A DNA stretch of 64,000 nt from Nageia nagi. Lineage: Eukaryota > Pinophyta. Position 1 is the first letter of the stretch; each line of letters starts with the position of its first letter. Positions 44,430 through 57,100 of this stretch are shown here, piece after piece. Made by a program: the position numbers and the translations under genes. The notes under the pieces are model-generated. The model did not search any database. It was given only the letters and a program-made list of their open reading frames with translations, and had not been told where the DNA came from. The DNA is taken from NCBI GenBank assembly GCA_050084985.1, contig JBITNC010000001.1, forward strand, positions 13,950,001 through 14,014,000, in the 5' to 3' direction.

Positions 44430-45560
44430 TCCAAAGCCCCCAAAGGAATGGAAAAACATGTTGATGTAGGAAAAATCATTCATATAGGAGGCAATCAGTA
44501 TGGTATTGGAGCCTAAATTCTCTAATGATGAGGTTAGTATATTGATTCCAAAAAGTATAATAGAGAAGAAAGAACATGGGATAAAATTAGCCCTTATTGG
44601 TAAATTTGTTGGGGTATGACCCCCTCTAGATATGATTCAAAGCTAGATGAAAGTAATATGGAATACCAAAGGGTGGGTATCTCTAGTTTCTCTCCCAAGA
44701 GAATTTCTATTATTCAAATTTCAATTTGATGATGATCTATAAAAAGTGATAGAGATGGGTCCATGGTTCTTGGGGAATAAAGGATCAGTCATTAAGATAT
44801 GGAGAAGACCTTCCTCCCTGATAGCAAAAATTTCAACCTCATCCCAACATGGGTCTCACTACCTAGACTTCATATGTCTTGTTGGTACCCATGTGTTATA
44901 GTTGAAATTATGAAAGCAATTGGATCCCTTGTCACAATTGAGTGATCAACAAGATTAAAAATTAAGTTTATAGATGCAAGATTTATGGTTAATTTAGATA
45001 TTTCCACACCTATGATGAAGGAGATAAAAGTGAAAATAGAAGATGGAAGAGTATGGATGTAACCAATTATATATGAAAATCTTCCAATACAATGTGGTAT
45101 TTGTAAGAGTTATGAGCACTATGCAAAGGAATATCCAGAAATGAAGAGGAGGGATGAAAATAAAAGAGAAAAAGAAAAGAATGAAAAGAAGTCTCAAGAA
45201 AAATAGAAAGAGAAAGAGTGGAAATTAGTACAAAAACAAAAAATAGGAAAAAAATAAAAGAATACATCTGAAGCACAGACAAAATGAACCATGCCAAAAA
45301 AATAGTCAACTCCAAAAGATGTCCAACAAAAGAAATCAGCCACAACAAATTAGAACCCTTATGTAGTGCTATCTATTTTAGAAGGAACAAATAAAAAAGA
45401 AGTAGATTATAATACAGATTTTTTAGAAGATGATGTAGAAAACATGGAAGGTGTGGAAGTGGAAGAGGAAGTTAAAGAAATAATTAAGAGGGAAACAAAA
45501 AAAAAAAAGAAATGCATATAATCAAGCAACAACAACACAACAAGAAGAAGGCCAAGAATG
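44430..45560 (+). pseudogene. LINE ORF1 remnant (DUF4283 plus zinc knuckle)
   Basis: The reading is broken by stops and one frame change. It gives 'LALIGKFVG', 'PPLDMIQS', 'KGWVSLVSLPREFLLFKFQF' and 'MGPWFLGNKGSVIKIW', the layout of the DUF4283 domain of plant L1-type LINE ORF1 proteins. Then come 'LMPTWVSLP', 'PIIYENLPIQCGICKSYEHY' and a Lys/Glu-rich tail (45,150-45,560). The zinc knuckle is damaged: the final Cys of C-X2-C-X4-H-X4-C reads Tyr. ORF1 proteins bind the LINE RNA. No reverse transcriptase follows directly, so the copy is truncated or interrupted. Confidence 0.75.
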
Positions 45561-46219
45561 AATCCCACAACAAAATTTACTAAACACTAGGAAGTTAGCC
45601 AATGTTGGACAAAGACATGTTGGGAGACCATCCCAAGGAGAGACTGAAGAGAAACTCACTAAATAGGATATAGCAGATGGAAAATAGTTAACTTTACATT
45701 AGACCAACAAATCTTAGCCCACCTTTGGGCTGAATAAAGTTTTTCTTGATTAAGATATCCCAATAGTAAAGTGGTATTTGGACAACATCCCAACTATAAT
45801 TAGGAGGCATTATGGCTACATTTTGATGATTTTTTTGTATTAGGGCTACCAATAGGTTATAATTGAGTAGAATTTGATCTTATTTGGTTAATAGTTTTTT
45901 TTACAAATTATATTAGCTACCACTAAGTATAACTAGGTAGTGATTTTAGTTATTTAAAACCATTTTTGTGATTAGTTTTAGGACCCAACTTAAAACCCAC
46001 ATTTTGATAATATCATTTACCCTTTATTAACAAAAAAATATTATATATTTAACTAGGATATTAAATATGCTATAAAAATAAGAAGTAACCCAAAAAATGT
46101 ATTTTTCTAAAAGAAAATGTTTATACTAGAAGACTAATATTCTATCAACTAAGTGAAGTTAATCCATATTTCAATACCATGGATGATAATAAGAATCCCT
46201 TTTTTTAATCATTTAATAT
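45561..46219. other. No recognisable feature
   Basis: AT-rich sequence with stops in all frames. It may be the untranslated end of the LINE remnant. Confidence 0.4.
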
Positions 46220-46560
46220 TATTTACAAGGGGTCGAGCTTGAGCTTCCAATGCAAGGGGTGCAAGTACCCCTTAGCAAGGGTTGTAGGCACCCTTGAGAG
46301 AGGGAAGAAGGAACCTCATAGGAGATTGTGAGCTCCCCTTAGGCTATAGGTTGCTCATAGGTGGCTACATGCTCATTTGATTAGAGGTTACAGGAACCCC
46401 ATAATGGGTATGTAGCAATCACCCCTCGATAAGTACATTGTAAGCTCCCATAATCAAGAGTTATCATAGGCACCCCATGATGGAGATGTTATGAGCACAC
46501 CATGGTGAAGATGTCATGAGCTCCCCTCCAAGGGCCATGGGTACTTTGGTATAACATGAG
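46220..46560 (+). repeat. Degenerate repeats with GAGCTCCCC / AGCTCCCATAATCA
   Basis: Loose repeats of 'gagctcccc', 'ggcaccc' and 'gatgttatgagcac' at 20-40 bp spacing, with a related stretch at 47,030-47,150. One copy (46,444-46,457) shares AGCTCCCATAATCA exactly with the array in the Tat 3' UTR (for example 40,539). It may be the 3' UTR array of an older related element. Confidence 0.5.
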
Positions 46561-47727
46561 GTTGAAAAAAATCATACTCTATTGTTAGCCTAATAGACTT
46601 AATTTTATACTCCAAGGAGCAGTTCTATCAATGTTTGGAGGAATTCAATGTATTTATAGAAAGTTCCATTGAGTACTAGAAGTGAATATCAAAGAATTTA
46701 AGGTTGGTAAAAGAAACCTACCTAACATCATTGGTGTTGGCCCAACCACCTAACTTATGTATGAAGGAAGTTCATTTGGAAGTTAAAATTATGATGTCAT
46801 ACCCCTTGATAAACTTTTTTAAAAAATGGGTGTTAATACTAAGGATGTGGGCATTCATATCATGAAATGCAATCTCTTCAATCTAACATCCTCATTTTTT
46901 TCCATGATTGTGAACCACTACAATTTGAAGGGAAACATTAAGAGCTTTAATTTTGGTAGAATAGGTTGTATTGTAGGTATGATCTCCATTACCTTAATGA
47001 AATACTTTCTTCAAGTGACTCCTAATTCTTATTACGAGTTGCAAGCTCTCCTAAGAGGGGTCCATGAGCACCTCCAAGCAAGTGTTATGAGCTTCCCTAA
47101 GCAAGGCCTCCAACACCCATTAGTTAAGGTGGGCAGCCACACCCCCCTTTTTTTATTTTATTTAAAATATATAAAAATTACAAGATTCTATAACAATATT
47201 TGTTTGTTACAACATAGATTTGAAAGTTGTTTTTTGTTAAAAATTGCAAGAATACTTCTTAGTAGTAAAATTTTATAACTTGTTTTACTATTGTGTAAAG
47301 CATAATTAAATATTTAAGTTTTATTGCCAAAAAAATATTACTTCATAAAAAATTACAAAAATCATAAATTGGATTTTTGTAAATTTGTAACATTAGTATA
47401 TTTAACACAACCTTGTTGTATATTCTACTTTTTCTTTATAAGAAAAAAAAAAGAATATAATAAATTAAAATTTTGCAAAAAAAAATTTTCAACTATATAA
47501 GAAAATTGAGCATGCTTTAAAATCTAGTTATATAAAAAATATTAGATTTAACTATGAAATAAATAGATATACTAATTTTCTCAAGATCTAAAATCTGACC
47601 ATAAAAAATGTTAGATCTAACTTTTTAGTTTCTAAAATTGAAACAAGATTAAAAGTTAGATATACCTTGAATGAGAGTTACCTCAAGATGATAAAGTTGA
47701 AAATTGAAGAAGGTGACCATAAGTTGG
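46561..47727. other. No clear gene; one 150-codon open frame of unknown nature
   Basis: An open frame at 46,826-47,278 (+) has hydrophobic and Ser/Phe-rich composition. It runs into the degenerate repeat at 47,030-47,150 and an AT-rich tail, so it is probably a chance frame. The rest is AT-rich without motifs. Confidence 0.35.
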
Positions 47728-47739
47728 CTCTGATATCAC
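47728..47739 (-). promoter_or_regulatory. Primer-binding site of a minus-strand LTR retrotransposon
   Basis: On the minus strand TGATATCAGAGC, one base different from the initiator-Met site TGGTATCAGAGC. It lies two bases from the end of the LTR at 47,742. Confidence 0.7.
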
Positions 47740-47741
47740 AT

Positions 47742-48479
47742 GAATGAATTTAAGGATTCCATAACCAAGATCACTTATGCCACCAACAAATCAAAACTTA
47801 ATAAACATACTTTTATTTATCAAATACAAGTTCATATTAACATCAATATATAATGGTAAAACCTCTCTTTTCACTTGGAGAGGAAATATCTGCTTTAACA
47901 TCAATCTATTAATCTTTAAAAGGTTTTACTAAGGATTTTTCTCTAAAGCCATTATGCCTAATTCTCTTAACATGAGCTATCTCTATTCTAGTTCAACAAT
48001 ACTATCATAACAATTCTCTCTAAAATTATATATTTTACATCAAGGCATAACCTTCCTTATATAGTATAAAATTTCATGTTGGCTCACCCTTTTACCCAAG
48101 GGGAATACCAAATTCCATAGGATATACATATCCTCACATTAGGTGATAATTGTAGGTGGAAGGACTTCTCTGCATCCTTATTTAATAATTACACATGCCC
48201 ACACTTTAGTCTTAAGTGTGTGGGTCTACATGTCCACCATAATAACTTGAATCTATGTGGAATACACATATGGAAATTCCCCTAATAAAAAATAGATGGT
48301 GATCCATAATTGCATACATGGATAATCCACATTTCATGATAAGTGGATTATTCTAGATCATTACAAAATCTTTTTCCTTCTAACTTATATGTTACATATA
48401 TTCCTTTAATTCTCACTTTATTAGGAATATATATAAGTTAATTACACATACTAATATTACATTATAAGTTTTGACAACA
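47742..48479 (-). mobile_element. LTR of a minus-strand retrotransposon, interior lost
   Basis: Read on the minus strand it starts TGTTGTCAAAAC and ends with CA two bases before the primer-binding site. Length is 738 bp. The expected interior to the left (below 47,728) shows no gag or pol and no second LTR, so this is a truncated 5' end. The primer-binding site type fits a Ty1/copia or chromovirus element; the family cannot be told. Confidence 0.65.
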
Positions 48480-49290
48480 CCACTAATCATTCTAAGGATA
48501 ATAGAGATGCTATCATTTTGATAGTTAGAAGATAAAAAGTAATATTGTTACTTAGGAAATTAGCCTGTCAAATGATGTAGTTTAGATATTTCTTGAATTA
48601 TAAGGAATTCCCTTTGGGATCATAAATATATATGCATATAATGTGCCCCTAAAATATGTGACCTCTTGTAATAGTTTACTTTTTTCACTACCACTTGTGG
48701 TTTAGCTTATGTGCAATGACTTCAACATGGTTGAAAAAGATTTTGATAAAGTGATTCACACTTCCAATAAGTAGGTCATTAGTGATAGAGAAGCCTAATA
48801 TTTTATGAAAAATAAATTAGGATTATCAAACCCTAATTTATGTTTTTCAATAGAATAATTTTCTAAAAATATTTAGTATATGTAATCTAATTTTCAAGTT
48901 GTACATGCAAGATTTCTAAAAAAGGCTTAACATAATCATTTTGTTCAATCATAGAGAGTTTGCTTTCTCTTGGAGATTCCTTTTAATGTCATTTTTTGAA
49001 TTAATTCCTAGCATGGTGTCCTCTAATCACATACCCATCATTTTTATAGTGAATATTTTCTTTATTTTCCTAAACACATCTTTCCTTCATCATGATGCTA
49101 TGGTCTATCATACTCAAAAGAGTTTGGAATCCTATTCATATATTTATGGGTAACTCTAGATAGATTAAGTAGTATAATGATGTAATATTTCTTATAATTA
49201 TATTACTTTGTAGCCTAGGTAATAAGGTGTCTCAATTCTATATATAGTCAACTACTACTTTGGGAGATGAGTTGTCCAAGGATTCCCTTT
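48480..49290. other. No recognisable feature
   Basis: AT-rich. A 70-codon open frame at 48,941-49,153 (+) is rich in Phe/Ser/Ile and shows no domain. Confidence 0.35.
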
Positions 49291-49299
49291 AGTATGAGA

Positions 49300-49520
49300 C
49301 CATACCCTTTGAACCTTCTCTTTAGGCTCATGTTGTTCAAGATTGGTATGAGATCAAAGTTGTTGAACTTTATGATGCTAAGGGAGCTTATATCAAAGCC
49401 AGGTTTTAGTAGCTAAAAATTGGGGATTATGTCCCTAAGAAAATTTTCAAACATTATTCCATCATTTACTTCAAAAGTAAGCTTTTGGGGGACAAAATAC
49501 CTCCTCAATAGGGAGACATA
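49300..49520 (+). pseudogene. Probable LINE ORF2 fragment (linker before reverse transcriptase)
   Basis: 'VVELYDAKGAYIKARF' followed across stops by 'LKIGDYVPKKIFKHY' resembles the segment 'L..KGA..R.R..WL..GD..SKEFF' that precedes the reverse transcriptase of plant L1-type LINEs. It is short and broken. It might belong with the ORF1 remnant at 44.4-45.6 kb, separated by later insertions including the LTR at 47.7 kb. Confidence 0.4.
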
Positions 49521-51769
49521 ATCTAAAATGGTTTATTTTAGAGGTTAGTCATTATGAGTGAAGATTAAAATCAGCAACATCATCCATGCTTGGGATTATA
49601 TATTTTCCTCAAATTTAATTACTTATAATTTCATGAAAGAGATCACCAATGGTCCTTTATTTTCAAATTCTAGATGCTAGGGATCCTAGCTCGATTGTAA
49701 TTATGCAAGATGTTGAACTAGTTGGAGTTATTTTGGGTATTTAGAGAGTCATTTTTAATTTAAGGGGAATCCATTTTCTTCCATATATATTTCTAAATGC
49801 TTCAAGTTAAATATTGTTGACCATTGTTGGATGTGGACATGTTTTGTTAATATTTGAGAAGGATTCTTAAACTATTGTTGAAGGTTTAAGAAGCTATTTG
49901 TAGATTCAAAAAAATCTAAGAAGTGTTGTAAATTGAAAGAGTATTGTTATTTTTATTGAAAATGTTATTCCATATTGTTTGTACTTGTAATGTTTCATTT
50001 AGTCCCAATAAGAATAGAAGATTGTTAAACTAGATGTACTTCCACATTGGGAGGAACCAATATAAATATTCATATTAATTTGTGTGATTTTTTAATTCCA
50101 TTATTATTATATTTTTTCTTGCAATAGGTAGTAATTGTATATTAAATTTCAAGTATCAATTCTACCTAGAAGGCATCGCTAGTGACCTATTTTATGCAGC
50201 ATTAAGATCTCTAGTGGCCCATTTTTTGCCATATTTTTAAAGTATATTATAATTTATATTTGGTGAATTCCAAAATAGATATAGCTTATAAAAATTTAAA
50301 TATAACTTGGTGAGATTTTTTTCAATAGAAAAAGATGTAGAATGAAGAGCCATCATTAACTCCATTCATAGAAGGGAATGATTTATGCCTATGAATCGTT
50401 AATAATATCATTAAGTAAACCATATTATGAGGTAGCTACAATTTGGTTAAAAAATGTTTCATCTCTCACCTTATTCTTAACATGATTTTGAGTTAGCTCA
50501 AACAAAAATGACAATAAAGAGGCATGTAGAAGTGGTTGTGATAACATACAAGTTCATAATATTGAATTTTACCTATGTAGAAGATAGGAACATTATATTA
50601 TGAAATGGGTCATGGTTATTTGGAAAATATGGAGTCTTATTGAAAAAGTAAAATCCAAGCTTCAACCCCCATATATAGAAAATTTCATCATAACCAATAT
50701 GGGTTAAACTCCTAAGCTTACCATTTGAGTTTTGGAATCACAAAGTGATTGAAGGAAATATAGAATCAATAGACAAACTTATAATAATTGACCTAATTAC
50801 CATGGCATATATCAGACTACTAGCCATATTAGTTTTGTGTATGAGCTAATTTTGAAAAATTAATCCCAAAAAAATTCAAGCTAATATCATAAATAGGATA
50901 AATTTTGATATATAAAATCAAATACAAGAATGGTAATCTAGTTTATTTAATTAGTTCCCATATGGATAATTTTACAAAAACAATAACGTAAAAAAATACA
51001 GAATAAAAAATAAGGCATTAAGGTTAGGTGGCCTGAATAGAACCAACCTTAGATAATAAACTCATAATATTAAGAAATGGGAGGATTACAAGACACAATA
51101 ATGCCACTAATCATAAATAAAGAAAAAATATGCATATTGTAGTGATGAGGAACAAAACCTAGTTGAAGTAAAATATAGTAGAAGTAATAATAAAAATATT
51201 AAATTCATGAGTTAAACCATATAATTTCTCCTTGTAGAGGAGGGATGGAATATAGTGAAAGGAAATGGAAAGTTCAGATAAATACTAATCATAATAGATT
51301 TGGATATTAACCTAGATAGAATCAATGAAAGAATAATTGTAGCCCTAGAAGATAAACAAAATAAGGCACTAAGGTTTTGTATCATAAACAAACCCACTTC
51401 AATAACAATATCATAATAAGAAGCAAGATAATTACAAGAAATGAGTGAGGTATAAGAAGTTTAAATCCTATAATACATAATAATGCTAATAACTATATTT
51501 AAAAAAAAGAACATGGATCAAGTTGACGAGGAAAAAATTGTATCTAAAGTAATTGTAGTAGAAGAAAAAAAAAAAAAAAAAGTAAAGGAACAAGTCCAAC
51601 CATAGGAGTTCCCATTATAAAGTAGGAATGGATTGCAATGAAAGACAAGGGTGAAGTTACAATGAATGAAAAAGTAACCATAGCCTCTATAAAAAGAATA
51701 AAACCAACCATAGTATATGATAATGAATAACTAACCATAGATGAGGATGAGTCCATGGAATAATTAACC
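49521..51769. other. No recognisable gene
   Basis: AT-rich DNA with only short chance open frames (for example the minus-strand ones at 51,212 and 51,544). No LTR ends, terminal repeats or domains were found. Confidence 0.4.
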
Positions 51770-51887
51770 ATAGATTAGGATGAGTCCATGGAATTGTAAG
51801 AGAAAATTAACATTAAAACCATAACAACATAGATTAGGATGAGTCCATGGAATTGTAAGAGAAAATTAACATTAAAACCATAACAAC
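51770..51887. repeat. Perfect 59-bp tandem duplication
   Basis: 51,770-51,828 and 51,829-51,887 appear identical, starting 'atagattaggatgagtcc' and ending 'ccataacaac'. A decayed third partial copy lies just upstream (~51,736-51,757). Perfect identity in a decayed region points to a recent duplication. Confidence 0.9.
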
Positions 51888-53330
51888 AAGACTAACATGG
51901 AGCTCTAAAAAAATGGTAAATATGGGTAAGGATCAAAAAGTAAAATTTGAGGGCAATAATAAATCAAACTAAGGAAACTACAAAAGACATCTCTATTGGA
52001 ACTCACAACATTATAGACATGTTAAGGGGTAGAGATCCCTTGAAAGGGAGTAACAAATGAGATAAATTTATATAGAAATCCCAATGGCTATAGTTACTAT
52101 TGAAGACCCAATGACTATGGTTATTGTAGATGACTAGTTATAGTTATCAATATAAAAATTAGTTGATATAAAAAAACTCTATGCTAAATTACTTTTGATA
52201 TAGATTATCTAAAAAGATTAATCTTATGTATAAAATCTTTGGGATCCTATTTAAAGAACCTCTTTATTTACTTGATATCTTTTTTATCTTTACCAAAAAA
52301 TAATAAATATTAAATGGAGTTAATATAATTAATAAGGTAATTCATTTGACTTATACCAAAAATAAAAATGTAATTTATTAAAACTTCACATAAATAATAC
52401 TTGAAATAAAGTAAAACATTGATCTAACATAAAAGTTTAGATTCTACAAGAAGTGGTTAAAATGATTAAAATTTTGTATCACATCTATTTTTTACTTAGT
52501 TTTAATGAATAATCTTGAAAAGAAAAGCATGTACTAAGATAATAAGAATACCTCTCCCCATACCTTTATATCATAATGTTTCAAGTTCTAGGAAGAATTA
52601 TGAATAAAGTTTAAATGGAAAATTAAATGCATGGGTTAAAAGCATACAAGAATTTGAATACAACCACTTATCAACAACTTATAGAGTAAAAAATATGAAT
52701 TATATTTAGAGAAGTTATGGAAAACCCTCAAGATAAAATATTAAAAGAATCAAATCTAAAATACATTTTTTTAAACTATAACACTTAGAATAAGTGAATA
52801 TATTTGTAGGATATTCATATACAAGAGGGAAAATAATCTACCACATACTTTAGTCTTTCCCTCTTTTAAGGAAGGATGAGAAAAGAGATATAGAATGGAG
52901 TCATAGATAGATTACAAGGAAATCCATCCTAGGAGGTCATATTTAGCAAGAAGGGAATAAATGATAAAATCAACCACCAAAGTGATCAAAAGTTTTGATG
53001 TGTCCATTTCATATTTTTCTAAATCTATGGAAATATATATGACCTAATCATGAAGTCATTTATTTGATCAAATATGAGTGAACAACATTAATTTTCTGTA
53101 ATAGTACCCATTGTAAATTAAAATATCCTCTCATGATTTGGTAAGCCCATTAGTACACTATATGTCATTTTGGTGGCATTTTTTATGGGGTAGTTTTAAT
53201 ACTCCACTATAAATCATAAGGTGGTAGGAAAAATCTACCCCTCCATATCACCAAAATAAAAATTAAAAAAAAAAACTTGTACAAAAACTTATGCAAGCTA
53301 TTTCATTTTCAAGGCAGGGTAGGCCTACTT
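51888..53330. other. No recognisable gene
   Basis: AT-rich sequence with no motifs that I can support. Confidence 0.4.
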
Positions 53331-53343
53331 ATATCAACATTTG

Positions 53344-53435
53344 ATTGAGGAGAGGAGAGATGAGGAAGAGAGGGAAGATAGGGAGAGGGAGGAAAGGAGA
53401 GCTAGAAAGGAAGTAAATAAGGAGAGGCTTGGTAG
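53344..53435 (+). repeat. Purine-rich (GA) tract
   Basis: About 90 bases almost entirely A and G on the + strand, with runs such as 'gaggagaggagagatgagga'. On the minus strand it gives a Ser/Leu-rich chance frame (53,334-53,516). It may be a polypurine tract, a triplex-forming stretch, or the Arg/Glu-rich coding remnant of a retroelement. Confidence 0.7.
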
Positions 53436-53589
53436 TAGAGGCATGTTAGCATGCCTATAGAGGTACCCAAATTTTGCAAAATATTTTTGCATATTTGTAT
53501 CAAAAACCCTAGTCAAAATAGCTTAAGTAGTGTTGCAGATTATTTTAAAATGTTTATAGATATCATTTTTGTGTTATTTTTTCCTTTAG

Positions 53590-54110
53590 AAGCATTGAAC
53601 CTCATAAGCTCCATATTAATTGCATAAGCTTTATTACCTTATTTGCATAAGGATTATTCTCTCCACATAAGGCTACTTATCTCCACATAAGGGTTATCAT
53701 CTTTGCATAAGCCTTCAACACTTTGCATAAGATATTATATTCACTTGTATAAGGCTAAAATTATCCATATAACCTTATTTATAGCTTCATAAGGTTGCAT
53801 AAGCCATTTTATCCCCACATAACACTTCATTACACTGCTTAATATTCCAAAGAACCACATAAGGCTTATTCTCTCTAAATAAGGGTTTGGTCATCAACAT
53901 AAGGTCTATAAATCCTACACAATGTATGATTTCATCATAAAAGCTATTAATAGATTGTATAAGGCAATAATTCGCTAGACAAATCCCAATTGCTTTGTAT
54001 AAGCTATAAACCCTTTGCATAAACCATAGTTTTCCCACACAAGTGTTACACTATTTGTACAAGCCTTTTCATGTATATGTAAACCTTGATTTCTTTGAAC
54101 AAGGATTTTA
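53590..54110. repeat. Degenerate ~21-bp repeat with CATAAG core
   Basis: More than twenty occurrences of CATAAG or a one-base variant at ~20-25 bp spacing (near 53,603, 53,622, 53,646, 53,668, 53,689, 53,709, 53,727, 53,749 and onward), separated by pyrimidine-rich spacers such as 'gcttattctctcca'. It runs up to the start of the gene-like remnant at ~54,120. Confidence 0.75.
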
Positions 54111-54119
54111 GGTGATCAT

Positions 54120-57100
54120 TGCAACTAAGAAAAGGAGGGAAAATGATTTGAAAATTGAGAAGCAAGATGAGTGTCAAGGAGAAGTTAGAGTTTATTTTGG
54201 TATCCAAAATGAGGGTTTTTGAAGATAATTACAAAGAGTCAAGAAATAGAGAAATGGTAGCCTTGAAAATTCTACAAATTAATAGGAAAATGTTAATTAT
54301 TTATAAAGCAAATTTTGGTGATGAATGTGTTTTTTTTCCAAAAGGGTAAGAGGAGAAAATCCAATAATTTTGAAGCAAGGGATATAGAGCTTGATGATGA
54401 GGAGAAGATAATATTTTATTTAGTAGAAAGAAGGTATGAAGGCATGAGGTATCCCAAGGAATATTATCAATATGCACTCAAGAAATTATTTAGGTGGGTA
54501 AAAGATAATGCAAGCACATGATAACAACTATGTAACAAATGGAAGTCATACTTGGGAATTAAAGCTCATATGCCCTAGAGTTAATTTCTCTTCCAATTTC
54601 ATGGTTTGGATGATAAGGAGGTACAATATAGTGAAGAGGACCTTTGAAGTAGATAAACCTCTCTCAAACCTAGATTTTTTCTCAAACCCATATCAAATTC
54701 AAAATACCTTCCTCTCATTAGAGAAAGATAAGCCTCTAGACCTCACTTTTCCATAAAGGATGGGTTTTGTATAAATGAGTGATACTAAGTAGGACAAGTT
54801 TTCCATTGATGATGAAGTATTATTTAAAACACCTTCATTTTTTCCTAAATTACTATTCTTTCAATTCCTAGATCTAGTATTAAATCACCAACATTAGCTA
54901 TCTATTAGGAAAGATCATGTATAAATGGATAGATAAAGATTTATATTATCTTCTATATATATAAGCCTTTTCCCCTCCAAACATACATGATGGGGCTACC
55001 TTTTTATGTAATAGAATGCATGCATAAATGACCCAATGTAAAAAGGACTATCAAGCTAGGAGGGAGTTAAAATTTATTGGTTATTCCTTATTTTTTCATA
55101 TCATATTCGGTTAGATAAAACATGACATTATCGAAGACCTTGAATTGCCACTTGGGTGAATAGAGGGATGCATATAGGATTTCATACCATCTATCCATGA
55201 AGACCATGGGGATTACAATTAGTTTTGCAACCATTTTTTTAATTGTTTTATGCACAATTTACAAACACCATTCCTAGGATTTCTTCTCACTTCCTCAAAT
55301 TTTTGCATGATAACCAAGTAGAGAGGTGGTGTTATTGGAAGATGCAATGTATATCACAATGTATGGAGGAAATATCTAAGTAAAATTGCTTCCAAAGTTT
55401 TTTCAAGACTCAATATTATATGAGGAGGAAATTAGATAAGTTTGTGAGAATTTGAAATCTTCAATGAAACAAAAGAAACGAAAAATGAGTTTCATGCAAT
55501 ATCCTTGCAAGATAGGCCACTTGACTTTCATGAATGCTCAATCTTTTTTTATTACAATTTATAGCATGGATGCTTATTATTTCCTAAAGGTTGCATGGAA
55601 AGGATATGATCCACATCAACATTTTTTATCCACTTGGGAAAAGTTGAAGGCATACTTGGTTGAGCATGAAGTGGATGCTTTTGAAGATGAAATTATTGAT
55701 GCTCTCAATAATGTTAAGGATTTATGAGTAGTATGGGATAAGTATGATCCTAGGGATAGGATCAAGTCCAAAGTTTCACCAATAGGCTATATTTTTCCCA
55801 AGTTGGAGGAAGCAAGAAGTGGGATAGTTGATAAAATTTTCCCAAAATCAAATTTGTAAACTTGAGTTCAAGGTAAGAAAAATGAATAATTGATAGGATT
55901 AGTGAAGGACCTAATGAAGTGGTATTCCAATTTGATGAACCAATTTATGAGGTAGCTCAATAGATTCAAGAAGTTGCTACTAAGGAGAAGAACCTTGAAC
56001 TATGTCAATCCTTGATTGTTAAAAAAGATATTTCTTAAGATATTGTCCCTTATTAGCCAAATCAAGCCATAATAGAGCAATATAAGAAGATCCACACATT
56101 TTCAAATTTGGTGGAGAAAGCTCAATTTTTTTCCAAATAGGCCAATATTAGTGAAAAATTCATGCAAATGAATATGAATAAAATTCATAAATTTCATATG
56201 AGAGGTTCTATTTTCCCACTTTACCTTCGATACCATTTTGATTTACAAGGTATAATGGAATAACATGTTAGTAAGAAGTTGAAAATAGGAGAATTATCTT
56301 CCACTATAGTAAGAGGATTGGAGAGATTTCATAGACATCTAGTCATAAAGAGAAAATATGAAGATTAATAACCCATAATTGAATAGGTAATTGAAGTAAA
56401 TGTGGCCATACCTTTGTCCTTTTCCTCATAGGAGGGGGTAATTATATAGGAAATAGATGAATTAGATCAGGTTGGGCCTCCTTCATCAGTCCATATGGAA
56501 GAAATACCAAGTGAAGAGATAGAGCATGTGTAGAAAGAGTTAATGTAGCTAAAGAGTTCACAAATTTCCAAAGGTAAGTAGTTAGAAATGCAAATAATTT
56601 CAACCCCACTATAATTGCTAATTGATAAAGTAGGAAGTCTACAAATTGTAGCACAAGAAGTGGTATTTATTGGATTAGGAGCCATGATTGTTATAGAAAT
56701 GTTGAAGAGGTATGATGGCACTTTTGATAAAATTACTAATATGGTAGTTAATTTATAAGAAATGGATGAAGTGTTATATTGCATGAACCTTTTATTAAAT
56801 GAGAAGGCACAATAGAGAGATACAATAGATAATAGTTATCAATATGTTAGTATAAGGTTCATGAGTATACATGATAAGAAAATGCTAGACTTTTCTTTTA
56901 TTTTTGGAAAGAAAATTTTTGTGCTTCAATACTTTGACCTAATTAAAAATAAATTGAAAAAGTATATTATGGAAAATTCATATAAAGTTAACTAAGTAAA
57001 AGAGAAATTAGAAAAGAAAGGTGTCAAGTCAATACCAAATCCAACCAAGGAGGACTTTGTGGCATAAGTTAAAGGTATGAGATATCAACTACTATCATTT

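Noticed and set aside
51544-51771. Minus-strand 75-codon frame with apparent transmembrane segment
   Set aside because: Includes a poly-A run read as poly-Phe; low-complexity artefact.
53590-54110. CRISPR-like spacing of CATAAG
   Set aside because: The core is only six bases and the spacers are similar to each other; no Cas genes.
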